A stretch of 64,000 bases of DNA from assembly GCA_029168955.1 (NCBI GenBank), contig JAPDOI010000009.1, forward strand, positions 1,984,001 to 2,048,000, written 5' to 3'. Source of the stretch: Aplectana chamaeleonis. Lineage: Eukaryota > Nematoda > Chromadorea > Rhabditida > Cosmocercidae. Each line of letters opens with the position of its first letter. Positions within the stretch are counted from its first letter, which is position 1. The notes under the pieces are model-generated. The model was not told where the DNA came from, searched no databases, and saw nothing but the letters and a program-made list of their open reading frames with translations. The position numbers and the translations under genes are program-made. This document shows positions 45,801 through 52,885 of the stretch, piece by piece.

Positions 45801-48800
45801 AGAAAAGAGGAAATGGGCAACGCCCACCGATAATTTCCCGGATTGAGCGATTGAGCTCAATTCAAATTTATGCTCTTCCATTTGATACCGGCCTGGGTTC
45901 ATAGTGTTGCCTGCTCCAGTGCGATGGCCGCGAATGACGAAAATACAGGCTCGAGACAACTCGTCCACGAAATTCCCAACATTAAAATTTACAACCTTTG
46001 GGGGTCATAACTCCTCTAGTAATGGTTTTGGACGATTCTAGAGACAACATTGTGACCAGCGTGAAATTCTCTTCGAGGCAAGCAGGAAAACTGAAAAACA
46101 ATAGTGAAGTGGGACTATGCCCGGTGGTGGTATAATGGTAAGACTCTGGCCTGGCCGATAAGCGATACAAGTTTGAACCCTGCCTGGCCCCTCAGCTAAC
46201 CTTTGATATTTTAGGAATACCCCCCCGCTTTTGTTGTTCCTTTTGTTCTTGTAAATTGGTTTGAATTTTTCAGGCACACCCAGCCATCTCGGAAGTCTGT
46301 CGACATCGGAGTGGTGTTTGCTGCTCGTGAAAGAGCCCGTCAACGAATGGTGAACCAAAGAAGACGACTAGCTCATAAGCAACGCATCGAAACAAATAAG
46401 AGCAAATACACTAGACTCAGAAACTTCGGGAACCATGTGGATGTGCAAGGGAACTCATACGTTCCCTACAAGCCTGTCTTGACGCATGTATCTCTCAACA
46501 GAGATAGTAACAGTCCTCTGAAGCAACGGCCAAGAAGCATCTATGCTAGGACATTTGAACACAATGGAAGGTCACAACGTCGAATCCATGGCGCGACAAA
46601 CTTTCAAAAACGTCACAGAACGGTAATACCACTACCATTAGGAGAACAGCCGCCTGTATCAGTTCCAGAAGAGACAGAAATCAAAGCATTCGCCATCGAG
46701 AACGAACTAAAAAGTATAGCAGAACACAGAGTGTCTGATAGGACCACCACATCTGCCCCTATACCTATACTCAAGAATAATGTAAGGTTAGCGACTGAAA
46801 TCAGAGAGGTTAAAAGCATACCCATAGAAAAACTCAAGAATCTCATTCCGGAACCTGATAAGGAGAAAGGGTCCTACAAAGTAGAAGAAGGTCCACAAAA
46901 ACCAACCGAAGAAGACAACAACGACGAGGAACACCTGAAGCCAGTTGGAGGAAACGCTCTCCAATACGTCAGCAGAACCAGCAGCTCCCACAGTTCTATT
47001 CCTGGGCTCGGGTTCTACAACAACAAAGGCAACCCAAATTACGTCAACGTCCTTCTTGAAAGCAATCTACAGGTAAAAACACCAACCTAACACTTTCTCG
47101 AGATAACAGGCCATGCGATTCTTCAGGTACCTTCGCGCAACCACAAGAGAAGACAGAGTTCACCCACAGTGGAAGAAGACGAGGACGAAGAGAGGAAGAA
47201 GGTATACATATAGGGCACACAAAAAGTCAAGGGAAGTATTTAAGGCGATAAACGCATTTGCGAAAACTACTGGTGTTGTTAGTATCTCTTGAGCCCCATA
47301 GTAAAATTGCGTAGTATCCGGTCCCGAGACGCACGCTCCAAGATGTTACAAGCCTAAAACGGTAGTGTTTTGTACTTTTTGTACCTTCCGAAACAAGCAG
47401 CAATCCTTTGAAAATCTAGAAACAGCCCTCATAATCGCGTACAGCGCCTAAAACAGCCACCCTGGGCAAAGTTTGGCTGAGAGCACATTCTTCCAACTTT
47501 GTATAGAGTAATGGCATTATGGACTTGAACGAATTGTTTGTTGACCGTTTCTTTTAGCGATTCGACGGTTTTGAAGGCGTTCACTTCTTTCTTTCAAATT
47601 TGACTGAGAACATTTTCATGGGAGTTCCTAGATGTGCTTATCACGAATTTAAGGTTTATCTGTCGATTTTCCAAGGTTTTCGACTAAATTCGTTCAAAAT
47701 ATAGTTGTACACGAACGAAATTTCCAAAAGATTTTTCGATTTTTTTTTGTTATGTTCGTTCGAAAATTCGTCGAACGAAATTTTTTCAAATTTTGTTCGT
47801 TCGAAATTTTTTCGAACGAAATTTTTTCATTTTTCGTTCGTTGGAAATCCGATTTTTTGAATTTTTTTCGAAGATTTCTTCGTTCGGAATACTTTCGAAC
47901 AAATTTCGAAAAAAATTCGAATTTTCTGACAATTTCGAAATTTCCGACGAATTTCGAAAAAAACACGAAATTTCAAAAAAAATCAAAATTTCGGTTAGTT
48001 TCGAATTTCGTTCGTTCGACCACCGAATTTTCAAAACTCTTTCGTTCGAAATTTTTTCGAACAAAATTTTTTCAATTTTCATTCGTTCGAAAACATTTTG
48101 AACGAAAAAAATTTCGATTTTCGTTAGTTCGACGTTTTTTCTGAAATTGTACAACTATTGTTCATAGCCTCCCATCGAGAGAGAATTCAAGGGTAAAACG
48201 CGACTTCTGACGACTTCCGGAACGCTGCGATGGATATGACTCAAAATGTTCCCCTAGGGGTTGCTCGGACCCCTTACAACAAAACCAAATTTTGCTTATC
48301 AATCAACACATCTTACGGTAGGTTACGGTACATAGGTATACGGCAGTTCGGTCAGCCTCTGATTTGACTCTAAATTTCTATGCGGGGTTTCAATGGGGTG
48401 CTGAATACGAATTTAACGTCCATTAGTCGATTTACGAAATATTGAGGTACATAGGTTTTGTCTCCTAAATGGCACGATACCTACCGTAACAAACAGTAAA
48501 TCTCAGAAATTCGACATGGGACCCCAGATTCGTTTTCAGCATTCTGATCAGCACCCCCACATAGAAGTTTTGAGCCAGATCCGCGTTTTTTTTTCAAAAC
48601 ACCCCAAAAAATGCCTAATGCTGTCGTCTTGAAATGTCGAGAAACTTGAAAAGCGCTATTAACTTCTTAGAATCTGCAGCTCGAAGCGAGACACCGCGCA
48701 AGTCTACTTATGAGGCAAAAGAGATACTGACATTACTAGTCGTTTTCGCATATGCGTTCACCTCTAAAAACACTCCCCTTGTAATAGAGGTACTCCAAAA

Positions 48801-51800
48801 ATTAGGCATACTTCCTCGAAACTGTCATCAGTGAACTTATCTAGACTTTCGAGGGCGTAAAGGCAAGAGGTAGTTACCGAATGTTCCCCTTGGCCAGACC
48901 TATTTCTTTGAAAAACGAACTTTCTTATATGTATGTATATACGGCGTACAGGTCTGCATATCAATAATTTTTTTGTTTTTCTTCCAGTACGTCGGGCTGG
49001 TGGACCGAGTCGCCTATACTCCGCTAGCGGATGCTCGAGTAGTGTTCACAAATGGCATCAACAAAAAGGGCGACCGTGTGGTCAGAAACAAATCAACAGG
49101 TGAGTGCATCCATACGACTAATATCTCAGACGCTCGCCGTTGTCCACGGGACACGAATGAGATGTCACCTCACGCAATGCTCCCTGTAAACATCCGAAAA
49201 GGGCAGGGATCGCCACTCGAGAACTGCCCGTCGCCCCACTCCTTAGTGCCGTAGACAACCTATCCGCGGAAACGCTTTTGCTGTAGACATCTCATCGGAG
49301 GACGGTCTCCATCTCCAATCCCGCGTTCACATCCTATCAACATTCCGTAGACCTGATACCATCCTAGTGAAGCATCAGCCGCCTTATGACGTCCCCCCTA
49401 AAACGGCGGTATGTCTTCTTCCGAAACTCGATAATGAGGCTCGATTTTCTTTATTTCGGTTCTAATCTAACCGGAACAGAGAAATTGTACCCTCCCAATC
49501 AAACTTTTTAGAGAAAAACTAACACTGGCGTGGATCCTAATGAGACTTTTCGTTCCTCTTTGGAGGTTGGCGCAAACTCGGTGCACCTAAGTAATAGCAT
49601 AAGGCACCGAGTTAGTGCCAACCTTCAATAGTAAACGCAAAGTCTCATTAGGATCGATTTGGGTTGCTGATCACGATTCTGAGGTTTATTTGTGGTTTTT
49701 CCTGAGTTTTCGACTAAATTTGTTCAAAGCTTCCCACCGGCAGAAAAATTTGACGGCAAAATCGACTTTCGACGATTTCTGGATTACGGTGGGTATACGT
49801 TATAGTTGTACACGAACGAAATTTTCGAAAGATTTATCGAAATTTTTTCCATTAGTTCGGGATTTCGTCGAACGATTTTTTTCAGATTTCGTTCGTTCGA
49901 AATTTTTTCGAACGAAAATTTTTCAATTTTCGTTCGTTCGACATTTTTTTTTCGAAATTGTACAGCTATAGTATACGGTAGTTCGGTAGATGTCACAGAT
50001 TTGTCTCAAAGTTTCTATGTGGGGGTTATGGCGGTGTGTCGGCTGCGTCGCGTGCCGACGTGCTGCTACGATAACGCTGGATTACCTTGCAGCACGCGCC
50101 TCTGCGATTAAATTTTGCAACACGTGCTCCTACGGTAAAATTTTGCAGCACGTGCTGCTGTTTGGAGCACGTGTCCCTGCGATACACCCTTTCAATAGGA
50201 GTGGTCACTTGAGTTGGATACATATTCGACACGCATTGAGTGCGGCAAATTTTTGAACCCGCAAGGTACTCCATCTCGCTGATCCCGGACTACGCTAAAA
50301 TGGCTTCCTTTGTTAACCAGGAGAGGTGATATCGGCTAACTACGCTTATTTTTTTTTAATCTACATTTTTTCCACTCGCTACATTTACCTTTCCTCGAGT
50401 AGTTTTCTCAGCTGATTTTGGTGCTAAAAACAACCCAGGCGTAGATTCAGCCGCAAAAACTACTTTTTTTTTCCTTTGTTGTCCACACTAGCCGGATCTT
50501 CTGATGCCTTGCTCGCATCGAAAGCCATTCGATGGGACGACGTGGAAAGAGTCCGGAGTCAGTGTGTCGACGATTGGCAGTCTCAGGCAATCGACACATT
50601 CAATGCGTGTCGAATATGCATTCAACTCAGAGAAAAGGTGGTACAGAGCACAGTCAGGGAGCGTGCTGCAACCGGAGCATATGCTCCTATTGTGCTTGAA
50701 AATACAGCACGTGCGCCAACAAATAAAGCGTTCAATGCGTGCATGATACACAATCAACTCGTTGGCGAAATGATTTTCTAAAAAAGGAAAGCATACGACG
50801 CACCCTTGAGGCCGCACTCAAATGATGGCAGCGTCGCCGGTTCAATTACCCAAGTTTGCGGTACATGGCTCGCCCGGGCGCTTGTGACCTTGTCCAAACA
50901 CTGGCGGCCCCAGATGGTGCTCGGCGAGCTGGCAGAGTCGCATGTCGGTGTGCCGGCCGCGTCGCGTGTCGATGTGCTGCTATGACCACCTTGCAGCACG
51001 TGCTCCCGCAATCAAATTTTTCAGCACGTGCTCCTGCGGTGAAATTTTGCAGCACGTGCCCCTACGATAGAACCTTTCGATGGGTGTGGTCACTCGAGTT
51101 GAATGCATATTCGACACGCATTGAATGAGGCGGTTTTCTGAGGTACTGAATGATACCTGAGAAGCCACTATAAGATTTCTCCAAGAAAATAAACCCACAA
51201 AATCACCCATGTTTTATAAAGTTCCTTGAGATTTCCCCTAATGTCTTGAGCTTTGAGCCTAAGAATGTCGCCTAATGTGCGTGCTATGCTAACATCCAGC
51301 CTTGCTCTTATTTCAGTAAGTTTTTCTCAAGATTCCTGTCTTGACAGATGACTATGGCTAACCTTCAGAAAAATTTTAACGGCCGGTATTGTGATCGCTA
51401 ACACTTTTCCAAGAACGACTCCTAATAGACCTCTTTCAGAACCTCATATGATACATCTTTGATCAGTATGCGACAAAGTTCTGCTCCTAAATGAACTATC
51501 AATCCCTTAAAACACGAAAATCACCAAGTGAATATCGAAAACGACGAAAAAAAAAGAAAGAGTTCAGGTAGAGACAAAAAGTAGCAGATTGCCAATATTG
51601 ACAAATAATGTTCTTTTTCTATGTACATTCGCGTTATACTCCTGCAACATAGTTCATTATATCGGCATTATGATCGAAAATATCGTATTAGAAGATGAAA
51701 TTGATAGCCCAAGTTAGAGCAAAGATATCTGGAAAAAAAGCCGATGTTAATAGATTTATGCCCGCTACTGTAAGTATAAATATGTGGGGAAAGTCATCTG

Positions 51801-52655
51801 CAGGATAAGAAAGCTAAGGTATACTATTGCAGGGACAAAACGCCTTGCTATGTCAGATCTAGAAGATGACAGCGAAGGACCCAGCTATTTGGATCCGGAC
51901 TCTTCAAGAAAGCAGACTCAAGGTTTGTTCCAAGGAATTTATCGAGGAGGGCACGGCAGCTGCAAGCAGCTCAAGAAACGTAACTCGAGCTCATGAGTCG
52001 AGATCAAATCTCCGAATCTAACTCTTGCGAAGCTAGGTAAAACATGATCCACTTGCGAACCCACTTAGCCACATTCCGTTATGATTGAGGCTCAAATTGT
52101 TGAAAAATGATAATGTTGCGACGCGTACCTTTTGCACATTTGCATATTTCTTCAGCGTGTTTTGAGTGCAGCTGGTCAATAGTTAGGATAGTCCAACCCC
52201 CGAGCGTCTTAGGACGATGATAGGAGCACGTGCTGCTGCCAGGGACACACGATGTTGCTGCAAAAGTTTTGTCTGTCAGCGCCACGTAGTCGCTATGAGT
52301 AGGCCATGTGCTCCTCGGAGCAGAATGTGCTGCTGCTGAGCATCCTTTCAACTCGACGAGTTATCAGATTAGAAATCGGTGTTGATGTGTTATGATAAGG
52401 CTTTTCCAGGCAATCCGAACGACATGACAGCCCCGGACAGGATACCTTCCTCGGAAGTCAGTAAAACTAACTTCACCTACCTCCACATGATTGATCCGCT
52501 ACATCCATTTGTTACTCTCAATTCCGAATTTTTAGGATACTCCAGGGATGGATGGTGACGCCGACGCTGAGGCATTCGCGAACAGCCGACAACTATTCGA
52601 TGTCTGGAAAGTGAAATCTCCTGGTACACAGAAGCCGCTGAATAGGCTTTTATAG
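27396..52655 (+). CDS. Membrane-anchored cuticle-type collagen with long acidic Thr-rich tail
   Basis: Exons by splice sites and phase: 27396..27566, 27765..27841, (27885..27905 + 30033..30044, split by a transposon), 32899..32989, 40701..about 40825, 40872..40941, 41070..41167, 41243..41383/41387, about 41426..41553, 41993..42906, 46274..47072, 47127..47201, 48988..49099, 51833..51922, 52410..52456, 52536..52655 (stop TAG). Product about 900 residues: short cytosolic N-terminus, one membrane segment (VAVSIGIVVVISNAIFIPVV) like the nematode cuticle-collagen N domain, a helical stretch, an arginine-rich RRRNRTVIRRRR segment as used for subtilisin-type processing, two Cys-led Gly-X-Y blocks, then a tail unlike ordinary cuticle collagens. 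AAAATTTCAG before the ATG at 27396 looks like a trans-splice acceptor; an ATG at 27378 lies upstream of it. Uncertain: junctions at 40825/40872 (phases do not match) and 41387/41426 (intron only 29-38 bases). Confidence 0.72.
28966..29427. mobile_element. MITE nested in D2
   Basis: Inverted ends ACCCTATCCCAAATGAGATGGC and GCCATCTCGTTTGGGACAGGGT, with AAGAAGCAGCG / CGCTGCTTCTTT mirrored further in. It interrupts D2 interior sequence that is contiguous in D3 (GGTATAAAT joined to ACGCCCAACC). Confidence 0.65.
29428..29706. mobile_element. GC-rich MITE pair nested in D2
   Basis: TAGGGGTCGTTTATAC at 29428 mirrors GTATAAACGACCCC-type sequence at 29690-29704. A second GGGGTCGTTTATACTCCCGCC start lies at 29517, suggesting one copy inside another. 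Arms are CCGCCGC-rich. Confidence 0.6.
30537..31118. mobile_element. GCCGCGATAGTACCGC palindrome in collagen intron
   Basis: Ends CTCTGAGAAAATTTGCCGC and CGGTAATTTCTCCCAGAG. Both arms consist of GCGGCTCCGCGATAGT-type units. An SL1-like sequence sits near the centre. Confidence 0.65.
30787..30886 (+). ncRNA. SL1-like spliced-leader locus S6
   Basis: 30787-30808 matches SL1 at 20 of 22 bases and begins with the canonical GGTTTAATTACCC, then GT. The sequence downstream differs from the other subfamilies, so this is the least certain locus. Confidence 0.35.
31119..31889. other. Collagen intron sequence, no named repeat
   Basis: AT-rich stretch with weak similarity to D-family interiors (GGGCGCTAAATCCGAAATCGAGG). 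No coding signal. Confidence 0.3.
31890..32376. mobile_element. TTAA-type MITE (GGCAGTGTTCACGAT type)
   Basis: TTAA at 31886-89, left end AGGCAGTGTTCACGATGAGAA, right end ATCGTGGACACTGCCT; the right-hand TTAA has decayed. Interior text on the reverse strand matches 16026-16502, so the two TTAA subfamilies are related. Confidence 0.65.
32899..32989 (+). CDS. Collagen gene exon 4: basic cleavage segment
   Basis: Acceptor CACCTTCAG, donor GTGAGC. Reads (R)TLDDETMSTSRRRNRTV followed by IRRRRIHRRKLD. Dense RxxR motifs precede the first Gly-X-Y block, where cuticle collagens and membrane collagens are cut by subtilisin-like proteases. Phase 2 in, phase 0 out. Confidence 0.72.
33164..33235 (-). tRNA. 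tRNA-like sequence, possibly SINE head
   Basis: Read on the minus strand it gives 72 nt with a 7-bp acceptor stem (GGCTTCG/CGAAGCC), a 5-bp anticodon stem (CTTCC/GGGAG) around loop CCGGAAA (position 34-36 GGA) and a B-box-like GGTTCAATC. The T stem is imperfect and position 33 is C, so it is probably a pseudogene or repeat promoter. Confidence 0.4.
33374..33857. mobile_element. TTAA MITE inside the 14-bp-TSD insertion
   Basis: Perfect TTAA duplications (33370-73, 33858-61). Ends AGGCAGTGTTCACGATGATT and AATC.. ATCGTGAACACTGCCT. 484 bp, no coding content. Confidence 0.75.
34050..34310 (-). pseudogene. Tc1-type transposase C-terminal relic, left arm
   Basis: Minus-strand text includes SALKQAITGNWSKIDSQML and VNMVDSTPNRVFGAIRE, the usual C-terminal region of Tc1 transposases, with stops and frame changes. 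Confidence 0.65.
34430..34790. repeat. Internal hairpin of the 4.1-kb palindrome
   Basis: GACTGCTGGCAAACGCAAGC at 34442 mirrors GCTTGCGTTTGCCAGCAGTC at 34729, with GACGTCCTTGACGGG and ATTTTCTGTCAGAG text also mirrored. Spacer about 180 bases. Confidence 0.65.
35341..36370. repeat. Purine heptamer array (GAAGAAA)n
   Basis: About 1 kb almost free of pyrimidines on the plus strand, mostly GAAGAAA units with two internally duplicated blocks sharing a GAGGACAGAAGAAAGGGACA segment. A 7-base unit without stop codons leaves every frame open, which explains the long Lys/Glu/Arg and Phe/Leu/Ser frames on the two strands. These are not genes. Confidence 0.9.
36690..36900 (+). pseudogene. Tc1-type transposase C-terminal relic, right arm
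   Basis: Plus-strand text GILVRWVRANGRRYLSISAL, QQAITEKWSKIDSQRLFNLV and DSIPNRVYGAIRE then a stop. It matches the left-arm relic in the opposite orientation. Confidence 0.7.
37134..37448. other. Collagen intron sequence, nothing recognised
   Basis: AT-rich. No frame or repeat border seen. Confidence 0.3.
37449..37521 (-). tRNA. tRNA-like gene or pseudogene, Gly-CCC-like
   Basis: 73 nt on the minus strand. Acceptor GGTGTCG pairs with TGGCACC using wobble, the T arm GCAGG TTCGATT CCTGC is perfect, and the D region is TAGTGTAATAGTAAC. The anticodon arm is poor: CTTT/GAAG around CGCCCGG would place CCC at 34-36 but lacks U33. A related sequence lies at 46121-46192. Confidence 0.45.
37557..38133. 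mobile_element. TTCGTTCG MITE family F, copy 1
   Basis: TA-flanked (37555-56, 38134-35). Termini TAGTTGTACACGAACGAAAT and ATTGTACAACTA. Interior is nothing but variants of TTTTCGTTCGTTCGAAAT / ATTTCGAACGAA. Short Phe/Arg/Ser frames over it are artefacts. Confidence 0.8.
38396..40534. mobile_element. Outer Tc4/Tc5-like element hosting D3
   Basis: Left CAAGAGGAGTGTTTATGG, right CACTTCTATTG, resembling the ends of 47228-48781. Its sequence CAAAGTTTGGCTGA is cut by D3 and resumes as GAGGACATTCTTTGAA, matching the uncut GGCTGAGAGCACATTCTT at 47472. Confidence 0.65.
38653..39747. mobile_element. Tc4/Tc5-like element D3
   Basis: 1095 bp, ends CAAGGGAACCACAATAAGTC and GGCTCCCTTG, TGA duplication (38650-52, 39748-50), target CTGAG. 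Arms of about 130 bases contain CATTTTCGGACG and CGCAGCTGCCTAGACCCAC. Interior carries a 14-base G run at 39047-39060. No transposase. Confidence 0.85.
40701..41553 (+). CDS. Collagen gene exons 5-9: Gly-X-Y blocks
   Basis: 40701-40825 NTCPSGPPGLPGARGDDGAPG...; 40872-40941 GCSICPAGADGPPGDEGQIG; 41070-41167 GFPGPRGPSGIPGMSG ... GLPGKP; 41243-41383 GKPGKIGPIGHHGMNG, one break (GMVSVG), then GRPGPKGHPGPAGPPGP; 41426-41553 GPMLKEGEYGPDGTTGERG ... GRPGPPGSPGYIK. Cys-led starts of both blocks are as in cuticle collagens. The 5' acceptor could be TTTCAG at 40686, but only the CTCCAG at 40700 keeps phase with exon 4. Two acceptors used here end in AAG rather than CAG if phase is to be kept. Confidence 0.72.
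41600..41920. repeat. Repeat in collagen intron
   Basis: CGGTCAGCGTGCGTGACAAG and GCGGACAGTCTCGTTTGGACAG mirror one another loosely, and similar text (GACTGTCCGCCCACGCAGTC) occurs at 57510-57740. A palindromic MITE whose ends I could not fix. Confidence 0.4.
41993..42906 (+). CDS. Collagen gene exon 10: acidic Thr-rich tail
   Basis: Acceptor ATCATTACAG, donor GG|GTGAGG. Starts ECGCSEFMKRKPSYLEPSQ, then about 190 residues rich in Thr, Asp and Glu (clusters such as TTTSTTTTTT, EENADDDEEDDEDEEETETT, TTTTTPPPPTTTT), ending VPPRARTYFDVDSDGNPRSV. Thr/Pro clusters suggest mucin-type O-glycosylation; acid runs suggest cation binding (both inferred). The minus-strand Val/Ser frame over it is its shadow. 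Confidence 0.78.
43036..43535. mobile_element. TA-flanked 500-bp MITE in collagen intron
   Basis: TA at 43034-35 and 43536-37. Ends CAGTACCGAGCA and TGCTCGGTACTG, each followed inward by T- or A-rich text and GCGCTCACAAAGCGCCGC / GCGGCGCTTTGTGAGCGC. Confidence 0.75.
43600..43770. repeat. Family A repeat fragment
   Basis: GTTCGCGATAAAAACGG, TGTAGATTTGATCATCACAAA and GGTGTCCGCACCCC match the family A copies at 4690 and 15585. Confidence 0.45.
43819..44427. mobile_element. TTAA MITE, left member of a tandem pair
   Basis: TTAA at 43815-18 and 44428-31. Ends AGGCGCCGTACACGATGAAA and TTCTTCGTGTACAATGCCT. Confidence 0.75.
44432..44916. mobile_element. TTAA MITE, right member of a tandem pair
   Basis: Starts AGGCAGCAGACACGCTC immediately after the shared TTAA (44428-31) and ends GAGCGTGTCTGCTGCCT before TTAA (44917-20). 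Confidence 0.8.
45292..46105. mobile_element. TTAA-type MITE relative, borders approximate
   Basis: Starts with AAAGGAACAGTACAACCTCAG. Carries GTGGACGAGTTGTCTCGAGCC at 45448 and its mirror at 45947, plus TCATAACTCC text shared with 16026 and 31890. Confidence 0.5.
46121..46192 (+). tRNA. tRNA-like sequence, degenerate
   Basis: GGTGGTGGTATAATGGTAAG (A-box-like) and GTTTGAACCC (B-box-like) at tRNA spacing; similar to the tRNA-like sequence at 37449-37521. Stems are weak. Probably a pseudogene. Confidence 0.33.
46274..47201 (+). CDS. Collagen gene exons 11-12: basic/acidic tail
   Basis: Exon 11 (46274-47072; acceptor TTTTTCAG, donor GTAAAA) joins exon 10 in phase 2 and reads HTQPSRKSVDIGVVFAARER, then a basic stretch (RQRMVNQRRRLAHKQR) and a mixed-charge region ending NPNYVNVLLESNLQ. 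Exon 12 (47127-47201) reads VPSRNHKRRQSSPTVEEDED and EERKK. No known domain recognised. Confidence 0.75.
47228..48781. mobile_element. Tc4/Tc5-like element in collagen intron
   Basis: Ends CAAGGGAAGTATTTAAGG and CACTCCCCTTG; right flank TAA, left flank AGT, so the duplication is not intact. Interior collinear with 38396-40534. Cut by family F copy 2 at 47702. Confidence 0.65.
47702..48157. mobile_element. Family F MITE, copy 2 (nested)
   Basis: TAGTTGTACACGAACGAAAT ... ATTGTACAACTA, left TA, right TT. It splits host text CGACTAAATTCGTTCA from ATAGCCTCCCATCG, which is continuous in D3. Confidence 0.78.
48988..49099 (+). CDS. Collagen gene exon 13
   Basis: Acceptor TTTCTTCCAG, donor GTGAGT. 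Reads YVGLVDRVAYTPLADARVVF and TNGINKKGDRVVRNKST, ending in phase 1. Confidence 0.75.
49100..49533. other. Collagen intron, nothing recognised
   Basis: No repeat border or coding signal found. Confidence 0.3.
49534..49654. mobile_element. 121-bp hairpin MITE, miRNA-precursor-like
   Basis: ATCCTAATGAGAC at 49534 mirrors GTCTCATTAGGAT at 49654, and AGGTTGGCGCAAACTCGGTGC mirrors GCACCGAGTTAGTGCCAACCT around a 17-base loop. It separates two halves of D-family text. Confidence 0.65.
49803..49968. mobile_element. Family F MITE, copy 3 (166 bp)
   Basis: TA on both sides (49801-02, 49969-70). TAGTTGTACACGAACGAAAT ... AATTGTACAGCTA. Inserted in D-family sequence GGTGGGTATACG|GTATACGGTAG. Confidence 0.8.
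50030..51140. repeat. CAGCACGTGCTCC repeat block with SL1-like core
   Basis: Segments with TGCAGCACGTGCTCC, GTGGTCACTTGAGTTG and CATATTCGACACGCATTGA occur direct at 50040-50250 and 50930-51140 and inverted at about 50560-50740. S7 lies between the inverted partners. Confidence 0.65.
50839..50938 (+). ncRNA. SL1-like spliced-leader locus S7
   Basis: 50839-50860 matches SL1 at 20 of 22 bases followed by GTAC. Shares GGCCCCAGATGGTG and CTCGGCGAGC downstream with S1. Lies in the intron between collagen exons 13 and 14, same strand as the gene. Confidence 0.42.
51833..51922 (+). CDS. Collagen gene exon 14
   Basis: Acceptor CTATTGCAG, donor GTTTGT. Reads TKRLAMSDLEDDSEGPSYLD and PDSSRKQTQ, phase 1 at both ends (the split codon G|GG joins exon 13). 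Confidence 0.72.
52410..52655 (+). CDS. Collagen gene exons 15-16 and stop
   Basis: Exon 15 (52410-52456; acceptor TTTTCCAG, donor GTCAGT) reads NPNDMTAPDRIPSSE. Exon 16 (52536-52655; acceptor TTTTTAG) reads DTPGMDGDADAEAFANSRQL and FDVWKVKSPGTQKPLNRLL, stop TAG at 52653. If exon 15 used a later donor, exon 16 would be out of frame, so GTCAGT is preferred. Confidence 0.7.
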
Positions 52656-52762
52656 GTCACGTAACTAACTTTAGCCTTGACAATCATTCCATGTCTTTCA
52701 TTCCACGTTTCTCTCATGTTATGGCTGTACATAACGGATTCACGTGCTAATATTTTGTTAAT

Positions 52763-52768
52763 AATAAA
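52763..52768 (+). terminator. Poly(A) signal of the collagen gene
   Basis: AATAAA 108 bases after the stop codon, followed by T-rich sequence. Confidence 0.6.
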
Positions 52769-52885
52769 TTTTTGTTTGATTATGTTGCAAGGGTAAGTTG
52801 AGAAGTTTTCCATCATGGGCGTCTGCTAGATGTGCGCTAGCCACGCACTGCACGCGAGTTCCAAAAACTTGGTGAGTGTCTAATA

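Noticed and set aside
47752..48154. Frames rich in Phe-Val-Arg-Ser on both strands (also 37859-38215 and 49615-49971)
   Set aside because: Generated by TTCGTTCG units of family F MITEs.
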